From assembly GCF_004348515.1 (NCBI RefSeq), contig NZ_SMKH01000001.1, positions 38,298 to 102,297 of the forward strand: a stretch of DNA of 64,000 nt. Reading direction: 5' to 3'. The number at the start of each line of letters is the position of its first letter. The first letter of the stretch is position 1. The DNA is from Actinomadura sp. KC345. GTDB lineage: Bacteria > Actinomycetota > Actinomycetes > Streptosporangiales > Streptosporangiaceae. Shown one piece after another: positions 29,649 through 37,383 of the stretch. The position numbers and the translations under genes were made by a program. The notes beneath the pieces were generated by a model. That model did no database searches and was not told the origin of the DNA. It was given only the letters and a program-made list of their open reading frames with translations.

Positions 29649-30463
29649 CTGGACAGATCACTCCGTGCGTTGATCGGCATGGCGCCGCGGTCGGCCGGTT
29701 CGGCGTCGAGCGGGTGGAAGAGGAACTGGAGGCCGCGGGTGGTCTCAAGGCGCTCGACGCCGACGCCGTAGACGCCTTGGAGGAGCCCGGGTGTCAGGAC
29801 GTCGGCGCAGGGGCCGTGCGCGACGACGTCACCTTCCTCGTCGAGCATCAGCACGTCGTCGCAGTAGCGGGCGGCCAGATTGAGGTCGTGCAGGACGATG
29901 ACCGTGGTGATGCCGAGCCCTCGGATCATGGTGAGCAGCTCGTGCTGGAACCGGATGTCGAGGTGGTTGGTCGGCTCGTCGAGCACCAGGTGGTCGGGCT
30001 GCTGCGCCAGCGCACGGGCGATCATCACGCGCTGCTTCTCGCCGCCGGACAGCCGGACGAAGATCCGGTCCGCGAGGTGGCGGGCGCCGACCCTGCGCAG
30101 CGCGGCGGCCGCGATCCGGTGGTCCTCCCCGCTGTTGCGGGAGAACGTCGACTGGTGCGGCGCCCGTCCGAGCATGACCATGTCGGCCACGGTCATCGGC
30201 AGGTCGCCGGACGACTCCTGCATGACGACGGCGATCCGCCGGGCGAGGGCACGGTGCGGGATGGAGTCCAGCGGGCGCCCGTCCAGCAGGACCCGGCCGC
30301 CGCGCGGCGTCACGATCCCGGTGAGCATCCGCACCACCGTGGTCTTGCCGCTGCCGTTGGGGCCGAGCAAGCCGAGGATCCGGCCCGACTCCGCCCGGAC
30401 GTCGATGTCGCGCACCACGGTCGTCGCGCCGTAGGCGTAGCTGAGCCCGCGTCCTTCGATCAT
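29645..30463 (-). CDS. FepC/BtuD-type ATP-binding protein (third transporter)
   Basis: A 272-residue ATPase with Walker A GPNGSGKTT, Q-loop VVMQESSGDLP, signature LSGGEKQRVM, Walker B LVLDEPTNHLD, and switch His in VLHDLNLAARY. It follows the permease gene by seven bases and overlaps the binding protein gene. Its closest relatives in the window are the ATPases at 14303 and 20267, showing three paralogous systems within 20 kb. Confidence 0.92.
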   Translation of the reverse strand: MIEGRGLSYAYGATTVVRDIDVRAESGRILGLLGPNGSGKTTVVRMLTGIVTPRGGRVLLDGRPLDSIPHRALARRIAVVMQESSGDLPMTVADMVMLGRAPHQSTFSRNSGEDHRIAAAALRRVGARHLADRIFVRLSGGEKQRVMIARALAQQPDHLVLDEPTNHLDIRFQHELLTMIRGLGITTVIVLHDLNLAARYCDDVLMLDEEGDVVAHGPCADVLTPGLLQGVYGVGVERLETTRGLQFLFHPLDAEPADRGAMPINARSDLSR

Positions 30464-30470
30464 GACCGCC

Positions 30471-31577
30471 TCACTCGCTTCCGCCGTGCAGGCGGCGGAC
30501 CAGGATGAGCAGGAACGGCGCGCCGACCAGCGCGGTGATGATGCCGATCGGCAGTTCCTGCGGGCTCAGCAGCATGCGGGCGGCCATGTCCGCCCACAGC
30601 AGGAAGATCGCGCCGATCAGCGCGGCGACGGGGACGGCCCGGCGGTGCGTCGCCCCCACCACGCGCCGGGCCAGGTGCGGGATCACCAGCCCGACGAACC
30701 CGATGCTGCCGGACGCGGCCACCAGCACCCCCACGGCCAGGGACACCAGAACCAGCAGCACCAGCCGGAACCGCGTCGGCGAGATGCCCAGGGTGTGCGC
30801 GGTCTCGTCACCGATCGCCAGCGCGTCCAGGCGGCGTCCCCACAGCGTGAGCATGGTGGTCACCAGAGCCACGGCGACCAGCACCACGACCAGCGGCACC
30901 GACCAGTGCGCGAGCGCCAGGGTGCCCAGCAGCCAGAACAGCACCGACCGGGAGCCCTCGGCCGAGTCGGAGGCGAAGATCAGGAAGCTGGTCAGCGCGT
31001 AGAGCGCGTAGCCGACGGCCACCCCGGTCATCAGCAGCCGGGTCGAGGTGATCCGCCCGGCCGTGCGCGCGATCACGAAGACCAGCAGCGAGGCGGCGAG
31101 CGCGCCCAGGAAGGCGGCGATCTGCAGCGCGTGCTCGCCCCACCCGATCCCGAACCCGAACAGGATCGCGGCCGCCGCGCCCGTCGAGCCGCCGGAGTTG
31201 ACCCCCAGCAGGTACGGGTCGGCGAGCATGTTGCGCACCATCGCCTGCAACGCCATGCCGGTGACGGCGAGCCCGGCGCCGACCGCCGCGCCGAGCAGCA
31301 CCCGCGGCAACCGGACCCGCCACACGATCGAGTCGTGCGCCTGCTCCCAGGTCACCTCGGCGGGGCTGCCGGCCAGATGGTGGCCGACGACCTTGAGGAC
31401 GGTCGTCGGCGGCACCGACACCGCACCCAAGCCGACCGCCGCGAAGACCGTGGCGCAGAAGACCGCCAGGAGCCCCAGCAGGAGAAGCAGGTACCGGCGC
31501 CGGCGGGAGGACGCTCCCAGATCGTCGAGGTCGGGCCCCGGCTCCACGACCGCCGGGACCACCGATGACGAACTCAT
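30471..31577 (-). CDS. FecCD-type permease (third transporter)
   Basis: A 368-residue permease with a cytoplasmic N-terminal tail and about ten helices. Signatures are LPRVLLGAAVGAGLAVTGMA, MVRNMLADPYLLGVNSGGST, GSIGFVGLVIPHLARRVVG and QELPIGIITALVGAPFL. It is the first gene of the operon; the start ATG at 31577 follows GAGGGGATGC. An inverted repeat lies 11 bases upstream of the start and is probably the operator. Confidence 0.92.
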   Translation of the reverse strand: MSSSSVVPAVVEPGPDLDDLGASSRRRRYLLLLLGLLAVFCATVFAAVGLGAVSVPPTTVLKVVGHHLAGSPAEVTWEQAHDSIVWRVRLPRVLLGAAVGAGLAVTGMALQAMVRNMLADPYLLGVNSGGSTGAAAAILFGFGIGWGEHALQIAAFLGALAASLLVFVIARTAGRITSTRLLMTGVAVGYALYALTSFLIFASDSAEGSRSVLFWLLGTLALAHWSVPLVVVLVAVALVTTMLTLWGRRLDALAIGDETAHTLGISPTRFRLVLLVLVSLAVGVLVAASGSIGFVGLVIPHLARRVVGATHRRAVPVAALIGAIFLLWADMAARMLLSPQELPIGIITALVGAPFLLILVRRLHGGSE

Positions 31578-31587
31578 GCATCCCCTC

Positions 31588-31614
31588 AGTTATTGCAGTT
31601 AATACGCAACAACT
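31588..31614. promoter_or_regulatory. 27-bp inverted repeat operator candidate
   Basis: AGTTATTGC (31588-31596) and GCAACAACT (31606-31614) are inverted repeats matching at 8 of 9 positions around a nine-base spacer. The element is AT-rich and sits just upstream of the permease start codon on the minus strand. The half site AGTTRTTGC does not resemble Zur, IdeR/DmdR or cobalamin elements, so a different metalloregulator (ArsR, MerR or TetR type) is likely. Confidence 0.6.
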
Positions 31615-31673
31615 AGGATCATGCAGGATGCCCTGTCAAGCAAGACCGCAGTGTGACAACCACTCGCCCGGCT

Positions 31674-32966
31674 TCATGCGGCCTTGCCGCGCGCGACGTA
31701 GACCTTCATGCCGGTAAAGTCGAGCGTGATGTTGTACGGCTTGTAGAAGGAGTGGAAGAACGTGGTCAGGACGTCGAATCCGTTGCGGGCGGGCGCCTGG
31801 CCGGGGTTCGCCACGCTGTAGACGTCCTCGGCGGAGGCGTCGCCGAGGCGGACCTCCTCCGGGTAGCAGGGGTAGGTGACGACCGGGCGGCTGTGGGCGA
31901 AGGTCTCCAGCGGGCGGTCGTGGTCGATGCGGACCCCCCACCGCTTGGCCGTCTCCTCGGACATGGCCACGGCGCTCTCGCCGGTTCCGCCGACGGACAG
32001 GCCCACCACCCGGTCACCGGAGCCCGCGACGCTTCCCACGCTGTGCGTCATGTGCTCGCGGGCCAGCCACAGCGGCAGGGGCGCGGCGCCCGCGCGGGCG
32101 GCGTCGGCGCGTGCCCTACGGGCCGTCTCGGGGGTGCGGCGCCGGAGGGTCAGCGACCGGCCCGCGTAGTCGAAGGTCGTCAGCAGGTGGTAGAAGACCC
32201 ACGTGCCGATCAGGCCGCCGTCGGCCCCTCCGGGCGAGGGCTGGTCGGTCTCCGTCCACACGACGGGGACGTTGCGCAGTTCGATGCCGTCCAGGGCGAA
32301 GGAGTCCAGCACCCCGAAGTACTGCCACGACTTGCCGTCCAGGTAGTCGATCTGCTGCTTGGCCACAGGGGTCAGCCCGGCCTCCTCGGCCGTTTCCTTG
32401 GAAAGGCCGAGCCACGGGGCGCCGGTGTAGGGCACGTAGGGCTTCGGCGGTCCGCCGTTGACCGAGCCCTCGACCAGCGGAGTCGGGTCGAGCTGCTGGA
32501 ACGGCAGCCGCGCGATGTCGCCGTGGACCTGGTACGGCTCGCCGCGGACCGCCCCGAACCAGGTGGCGAAGACGTCCATGCCCGCCGCCCGCCAGTGGGA
32601 AGCGGAGAGGGAGAGCCGGTCCTGCCGCAAGTAGCAGTCGGCCATGAGCCGGTTGGTGTCCTTGTCGCCGGGCGCCAGCTTGAGGGCCGTCTTGAGATAC
32701 TTCTCGGCCTCGGAGAACCTGTTGCTCAGCAGCCCGACGTAGCCCCGCCGGCTTGCCGCGTGGACGTTCCCGGGGTCGTGCTTGAGGATCTCCTCGTAGG
32801 CGCGGCCGGCCTGCTCGAACTTCCCGGCCTTGAACAGCGCGTCCGCGTCACCGCCGTCCTGGGCCGCGGCCGCCCGGCCCAGGAGCGGCGACGCCGCGGC
32901 GGCACCCGCCACCAGCGCACCGCCCCTGAGCAGCGAACGCCTGTCCCATCGCACGTTTCCTGCCAT
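31674..32966 (-). CDS. Tat-exported TPR protein with two retropepsin-like domains lacking catalytic Asp
   Basis: A 430-residue secreted protein. The N-terminus WDRRSLLRGGALVAGAAAA is a Tat signal. Residues 40-120 hold two to three TPR units (FKAGKFEQAGRAYEEILKHD, RFSEAEKYLKTALKLAPGD). Residues 160-276 align with the retropepsin pattern: SVNGGPPKPYVPYTGAPWLG, GLIGTWVFYHL, DYAGRSLTL. The DTGA signature is YTGA, with Tyr180 replacing Asp. A second repeat (295-430) has SVGGTGESAVAMSEETA, with Gly327 replacing Asp, and ends LDFTGMKVYVARG. Both catalytic positions are lost, so this looks like a pseudoprotease binding peptides. It is the last gene after a MacB-type exporter. GAGAAGGAGAAG precedes the ATG at 32966. 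Confidence 0.75.
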   Translation of the reverse strand: MAGNVRWDRRSLLRGGALVAGAAAASPLLGRAAAAQDGGDADALFKAGKFEQAGRAYEEILKHDPGNVHAASRRGYVGLLSNRFSEAEKYLKTALKLAPGDKDTNRLMADCYLRQDRLSLSASHWRAAGMDVFATWFGAVRGEPYQVHGDIARLPFQQLDPTPLVEGSVNGGPPKPYVPYTGAPWLGLSKETAEEAGLTPVAKQQIDYLDGKSWQYFGVLDSFALDGIELRNVPVVWTETDQPSPGGADGGLIGTWVFYHLLTTFDYAGRSLTLRRRTPETARRARADAARAGAAPLPLWLAREHMTHSVGSVAGSGDRVVGLSVGGTGESAVAMSEETAKRWGVRIDHDRPLETFAHSRPVVTYPCYPEEVRLGDASAEDVYSVANPGQAPARNGFDVLTTFFHSFYKPYNITLDFTGMKVYVARGKAA

Positions 32967-33022
32967 GGTCTTCTCCTTCTCCTCGTGATGACTTTCCGTG
33001 GGTTCTGCCGTGCGGCGGGCGC

Positions 33023-34225
33023 TCACAGCGACCGCAGCGCCTCGGTCGGCGAGAGGCGGGCGGCGCGGAGGGCGGGTAGCAGGCCGGCGATCGCGCCGAT
33101 CACGATCGCGGCGCCGATGCCGCCGGCCCACGCCTGGGCCGGGATGACCACCGCCCAGCCCTTCGCACCCGCGTAGACCGCGGTGGTCAGCGCGCCGGCC
33201 GCGACTCCGGCCACCCCGCCGAGCAGCGCGAGCATGATCGCCTCGGACAGGAACTGGGTGCGGATGTGGCCCCGGGTCGCGCCGAGCGCCCGGCGCAGCC
33301 CGATCTCCGATCTCCGCTCCAGCACCGAGATGATCATGATGTTGGCGACGCCGACCGCGCCCACGATCAGCGCCACCAGCCCGAGCCCGAGGAACAGGCT
33401 GTTGAACGCGCCCTCCGCGGCCGCCCGCGCGGTGAGCGCGTCGGACGGCTGGCTGACGTCGACGTCGCTGGGAGACTCCGGGTTCGCCGTCTGGGCGAGC
33501 ACCCCCTGCACCGACTCCACCTTGCCGGTGCGGGCCCGCACATAGACCGTGGTGGGAGGGCCGGCCACCGTCTTCCCCCGGTCGACCGTCGCGTAGCCGA
33601 GGTAACGCTGCGCGGCGGGGTAGCCGATCAGGGCGCTGGTGTCGATCTCGGTCGACAGCGTCGCGGGCTTGAGGATCCCCGCGACGTAGAACCACTGGTC
33701 CTTCAGCCAGATCCGCTGCTCGGGGTAGACGCGGTCGATCCCGAGGCGCCGCGCGGCGAGCGCGCCGAGCACCGCGACCGGCCGCTGCTCGGTCGCCGGG
33801 TTCAGCCAGCGGCCCTCCGCCACCCCGGTCCCGATCACTCCGGGGAGGTTGAGGCTCGCCGCCCGCACCCGCAGTGAGTTCGTGTTGATCTCCGGGATCA
33901 GCGGGTTGCGGTAGACGTTCGCGCCGTCGACGGCGGCGACGTGCGCCACCCGCTCGGCGTCCGGCAGGTGGGAGATCCGCTGCGGAGCGGCGACCGGGAG
34001 CCGCGCGTTCCCGCCGGTGACCGACTGGCCGGAGCCGGCGGTCAGCATGTTCGTCCCCAGCTCGTCGATCTGGGCGAGGAGCCCGGCCTGCGAGGACGCG
34101 GACAGCCCGAGGACCGCGACGATCGCCGCGGTGCCGATCGCTATCCCGAGCGCGGACAGCGCGGCGCGCAGGCGGCGGGCGCGGATCCCGGCCCCGGCCA
34201 CGCGCATCTGGTCGGAGAGCCTCAT
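33023..34225 (-). CDS. MacB-type ABC transporter permease
   Basis: A 400-residue MacB/FtsX-family permease. One helix near the N-terminus (RAALSALGIAIGTAAIVAVL) is followed by a large extracytoplasmic domain (about 60-270) and three C-terminal helices including VGVANIMIISVLERRSEIGL and the coupling RRALGATRGHI. It ends with LPALRAARLSPTEALRSL, a family hallmark. Such permeases do not move substrates across the membrane by a channel; they transmit force to an extracytoplasmic partner. It overlaps the ATPase gene by four bases. Confidence 0.92.
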   Translation of the reverse strand: MRLSDQMRVAGAGIRARRLRAALSALGIAIGTAAIVAVLGLSASSQAGLLAQIDELGTNMLTAGSGQSVTGGNARLPVAAPQRISHLPDAERVAHVAAVDGANVYRNPLIPEINTNSLRVRAASLNLPGVIGTGVAEGRWLNPATEQRPVAVLGALAARRLGIDRVYPEQRIWLKDQWFYVAGILKPATLSTEIDTSALIGYPAAQRYLGYATVDRGKTVAGPPTTVYVRARTGKVESVQGVLAQTANPESPSDVDVSQPSDALTARAAAEGAFNSLFLGLGLVALIVGAVGVANIMIISVLERRSEIGLRRALGATRGHIRTQFLSEAIMLALLGGVAGVAAGALTTAVYAGAKGWAVVIPAQAWAGGIGAAIVIGAIAGLLPALRAARLSPTEALRSL

Positions 34226-34923
34226 GCGCCCTCCATCGCCCGCGCCGCGCTGTCGGCGACGATCCGCCCGTCGAGGACGTGCAGCCGCCGGGGCATCCGG
34301 GTGGCCAGCCCGCCATCGTGCGTGATCATGAGGATGGTCGCCCCGCCGGCGTTGAGCTCGTGCAGCAGCTCGATGATGGCCGCGCCCGTCCCGCTGTCGA
34401 GGTTGCCGGTGGGCTCGTCGGCGAGCACGAGGGCCGGGCGGCCGACCAGGGCGCGGGCGATCGCCACGCGCTGGCGCTGCCCGCCCGAGAGCCGGCCCGG
34501 CCGGAAGCCCGCCCGGTCCTCCAGCCCGACCCGGTAGAGCGCCTCGGCGGCGCGCTCGCGCCGCTCGGCGGGGCCCGCGCCCCGGTACAGCAGGCCGTCG
34601 GCGACGTTCTCCAGGACGGTGGTGTGCTCGGACAGGAAGAACTGCTGGAAGACGAACCCGATGCTGCGCGCGCGGAGCGAGGCGAGCTGCCGGTCGCCGA
34701 GTCCCGCGACGTCCTCCCCGTCGATCCGGAGCGTGCCCCCGCTCGGCCGGTCGAGCGTGCCGAGGATGTGCAGCAGCGTGGACTTGCCCGACCCCGACGG
34801 GCCGACGATCGCGACCAGTTCCCCTCTGCGCACGGTGAAGCTCACACCGCGCAGCGCGTGGACGGGCGGCTGCGTGCCGTAGGTCTTGGTGACCCGCTCG
34901 AGTTCGAGGACGTTCGGTCTCAC
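34222..34923 (-). CDS. MacB/LolD-type ABC transporter ATP-binding protein
   Basis: A 233-residue ATPase: Walker A GPSGSGKST, Q-loop FVFQQFFLSEHT, signature LSGGQRQRV, Walker B LVLADEPTGNLDS, switch His in MITHDGGLA. The DEPTGNLDS string marks the MacB/LolD group. It overlaps both neighbours by four bases (adaptor upstream, permease downstream), so these three are tightly coupled. Confidence 0.94.
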   Translation of the reverse strand: MRPNVLELERVTKTYGTQPPVHALRGVSFTVRRGELVAIVGPSGSGKSTLLHILGTLDRPSGGTLRIDGEDVAGLGDRQLASLRARSIGFVFQQFFLSEHTTVLENVADGLLYRGAGPAERRERAAEALYRVGLEDRAGFRPGRLSGGQRQRVAIARALVGRPALVLADEPTGNLDSGTGAAIIELLHELNAGGATILMITHDGGLATRMPRRLHVLDGRIVADSAARAMEGA

Positions 34924-36086
34924 GTCGACGGCACCACCACTCGGTCGCCGGCCTTCAGGCCGCCGGACACCTGCACCCGCCCGTTGGCGCCGTCGAACAG
35001 GCCGAGCGTGACGGGCACGATCCGGGTCCGGCCGCCGTCGCCCGCCGCGGCCTCGACCGCGTACCCCCCGCCCGCCTGGCCGATGAGCGCGGTCACCGGC
35101 ACGATCAGCGCGTGGTCGACGCCGTCCGTGGTGATCCGCACCTGGACCGGTGCCCGCTGGAGGGTTCCGGCGTCCTCCGGGTCCTTGAGCGTGATGTAGA
35201 CCGGGAGCGTGGCGGCCTCCGAACCGGAGTCGTCCTCACCCGGGGACTCCGCGACCGTGCCGATCCGGCTGACGACGCCGGGCGTGGTCCGGTTGTCCGG
35301 CAGCGTGATCTGCGCGGGGTCGCCCCTCTCGACCTCGGACTGCTGGGAGGCATCGAGTTCCACGGTCACCATGTGCCGGTTCGACAGCGCCTCCATGATC
35401 GGACGCCCCGGAACGGCGGCCGTGCCGTTCTTGGCCGTCACCTCGCCGATGCGCAGCGGACCGGGCAGGAACACCGCCTGGCCGAGGTCCAACCTGCCCG
35501 TCACGTCGGCGCCGCGTTCGCCCTGGAGCTTCTCCAGGGCGGTCGCGGTCGCCCAGCCGAAGTGGCCAGAACCGGGATCGAGCCCGGACCCGCCGGCGTA
35601 GCCCTCGTCAACGAGTGTCTTGTTCAGCGCCCGGACGTCCTTGCCGTCGTCGCCCACGGCCAGGTTCCGGTACGCGGGCGTGCGGCCGCAGATCAGGACC
35701 ACCGGCTTCTGGCCGACCTTGTACAGCGTCTCGGCGCAGCCGACCCCGGTGCCCGACGCCGGGACCCAGGTGTAGGTCCCCTTCGCCCGGTTGACCACCG
35801 GGTAGGGGGCGCCGTCCGCGCCGCCCGCGTACGAGAGCGTCCCGCTCTGTTCGACCTGCGAGGAGAGCGGGCCCTCCTGGACCGCCACGAACGACGTTCC
35901 TTCGCCGGCGGTCGCGGCGGGTTCGCCGCCGCCGGACGGGCCCGCCACGGCGAGCACCGCCCCGCCGGCGGCGGCCACGACCGCGAGCGCGACACCGCCG
36001 TGGAGCATTCCGCGACGGCCGCGCCGCCGTGGCCGGGCGGGCGCGTCACGCGTATCCGGACCCGGCTCGGTCACCCCTGTGCTCAT
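34920..36086 (-). CDS. Membrane fusion/adaptor protein with peptidoglycan-binding domain
   Basis: A 388-residue HlyD/MacA-type adaptor adapted to a Gram-positive envelope. After a basic cytoplasmic tail and a membrane helix (about 28-50), the extracytoplasmic part has a cysteine pair (GCAETLYKVG and LICGRTP). A peptidoglycan-binding module follows at 143-200 (GKDVRALNKTLVDEGY, FGWATATALEKLQGERG), then beta-barrel segments (VTVELDASQQSEVERGD, ITLPDNRTTPG) and a C-terminal barrel ending VSGGLKAGDRVVVPS. It would link the MacB-type transporter to the cell wall. The gene overlaps the ATPase gene and follows the lipoprotein gene by 12 bases. Confidence 0.88.
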   Translation of the reverse strand: MSTGVTEPGPDTRDAPARPRRRGRRGMLHGGVALAVVAAAGGAVLAVAGPSGGGEPAATAGEGTSFVAVQEGPLSSQVEQSGTLSYAGGADGAPYPVVNRAKGTYTWVPASGTGVGCAETLYKVGQKPVVLICGRTPAYRNLAVGDDGKDVRALNKTLVDEGYAGGSGLDPGSGHFGWATATALEKLQGERGADVTGRLDLGQAVFLPGPLRIGEVTAKNGTAAVPGRPIMEALSNRHMVTVELDASQQSEVERGDPAQITLPDNRTTPGVVSRIGTVAESPGEDDSGSEAATLPVYITLKDPEDAGTLQRAPVQVRITTDGVDHALIVPVTALIGQAGGGYAVEAAAGDGGRTRIVPVTLGLFDGANGRVQVSGGLKAGDRVVVPST

Positions 36087-36098
36087 CCGGTCCCTCCC

Positions 36099-36608
36099 TC
36101 AGCCGCCGGTGCCCTCGGCACCGCCGGCTTCGAGGGGGCGGCATGCCCGCACGGCCCTCTCGAACTGCGGTGAGTCGGCGTCGATAGTGCCCCGGTTCAC
36201 ACGGATGCGCCCGTCCTGCGGGTCGGGGAAGTTCGGGACGCCGTTCTTGCGCATGCACTGGGCCCACATGAGCATCTTGCGCTGGAGCTCGGCGTTCTCC
36301 GGCGTTCCGGGCCGCTTCTCGGGCGGCTCCAGCGACTGGCACGCCTGCCGCGCCTTCGTGAACTCCGGGGAGTCGCGCTCCGGGAGGTCCGCCGTGGCCC
36401 CGCCGTCCTGGCCGGGGTCGGGGTAGCCGGGGAGGCCGTTCTCGCGCATGCACTGCGCGTGCTTCACTCCCTGGTCCGCCGTGACGGCCGCCTTCGTCCC
36501 GGACGAGCCGGACGCCGTGTCCCCGGAGCCGCCGGTGCCGCCGCATCCCGCGGCGGTCAGGGCGAGGACGGTGGCGGAGGCGGCCAGGCACATGGAGGGC
36601 CTGTTCAT
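36099..36608 (-). CDS. Lipoprotein with duplicated CMRxNG module
   Basis: A 169-residue predicted lipoprotein (lipobox TAAGC, C22). The mature part is two copies of a module: AQCMRENGLPGYPDP with QACQSL about 40 residues later, then AQCMRKNGVPNFPDP with RACRPL. Each copy thus has two cysteines that could form a disulfide, and a Met/Asn/Pro-rich core. Function is not known to me. Such lipoproteins often accompany MacB exporters with peptidoglycan-binding adaptors in actinobacteria, by recollection. It is the first gene of the minus-strand exporter operon and is divergent from the two-component system. Confidence 0.8.
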   Translation of the reverse strand: MNRPSMCLAASATVLALTAAGCGGTGGSGDTASGSSGTKAAVTADQGVKHAQCMRENGLPGYPDPGQDGGATADLPERDSPEFTKARQACQSLEPPEKRPGTPENAELQRKMLMWAQCMRKNGVPNFPDPQDGRIRVNRGTIDADSPQFERAVRACRPLEAGGAEGTGG

Positions 36609-36662
36609 CGTTCCCCTTTCCGAGGGGTATCTGTTGCCTGGGGTATTTTTAGGGAGCGGACG

Positions 36663-36702
36663 GTCACGTGACGGTGCGAGAGGCTGTGACCCGGTTGTGA
36701 CC
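36663..36702. promoter_or_regulatory. Putative response-regulator binding region
   Basis: The divergent region holds a palindrome GTCACGTGAC (36663-36672) and two direct copies of TGTGACC (36685-36691 and 36696-36702) spaced by exactly 11 bp. OmpR-type regulators bind such direct heptamers one helical turn apart. The position between the exporter operon and the regulator gene fits autoregulation and exporter control. Confidence 0.55.
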
Positions 36703-36726
36703 GCGAACCGGGCACGCTGACCGGTG

Positions 36727-37383
36727 ATGAGAGTGCTGGTAGCGGAGGATCACGCGGAGCTGGCGGAATCGGTGGTCCGGGTCCTGCACCGCGAGGGGAT
36801 GGCGGTGGACGTCGCCCACGACGGGCAAGCCGCGCTCGACCGGACGGCGCTGACCGACTACGACGTGGTCGTGCTGGACCGTGACCTCCCCGGCGTGCAC
36901 GGCGACGACGTCTGCCGCGCGCTGGTGGCCGGCCCCCACCGCCGGACCCGGGTCCTGATGCTCACCGCGTCGGGCACGATCGCCGACCGGGTCGAGGGGC
37001 TCAGCCTGGGCGCCGACGACTACCTGCCGAAGCCGTTCGCGTACGCCGAGCTGGTCGCGCGGATCCGCGCGCTGGGGCGGCGGGCGCAGCCGGCGCTGCC
37101 GCCGATCCTGGAGCACGGCGACCTGAGCCTCGATCCGGGCCGGCGGGTCGCCACCCGCTCCGGGCTGCGCCTGGCGCTGAGCCCGAAGGAGCTGGCGGTG
37201 CTCGAATACCTGCTCGCGGCGGAAGGACGCGTCGTCTCCGCCGAAGAACTGCTGGAACGCGTCTGGGACGAGGCGGCGGACCCGTTCACCACCACGGTCA
37301 AGGCGACGATCAACCGCCTCCGGGCCAAGCTGGGATCCCCGCCGGTGATCGAGACCGTCCCGCAGAGCGGCTACCGGATATGA
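36727..37383 (+). CDS. OmpR-family response regulator
   Basis: A 218-residue two-domain regulator. The receiver has the acidic pocket E7/D8, phosphoacceptor D51 in VVVLDRDLPG, the switch Thr in LMLTASG, and Lys in LPKPFAYAELV. The C-terminal winged helix contains LSPKELAVLEYLLAAEGR and TTTVKATINRLRAKLG, ending at VPQSGYRI. It is translationally coupled (ATGA) to the histidine kinase. Likely target: the divergent lipoprotein-exporter operon via the repeats at 36663-36702. Confidence 0.93.
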   Translation: MRVLVAEDHAELAESVVRVLHREGMAVDVAHDGQAALDRTALTDYDVVVLDRDLPGVHGDDVCRALVAGPHRRTRVLMLTASGTIADRVEGLSLGADDYLPKPFAYAELVARIRALGRRAQPALPPILEHGDLSLDPGRRVATRSGLRLALSPKELAVLEYLLAAEGRVVSAEELLERVWDEAADPFTTTVKATINRLRAKLGSPPVIETVPQSGYRI

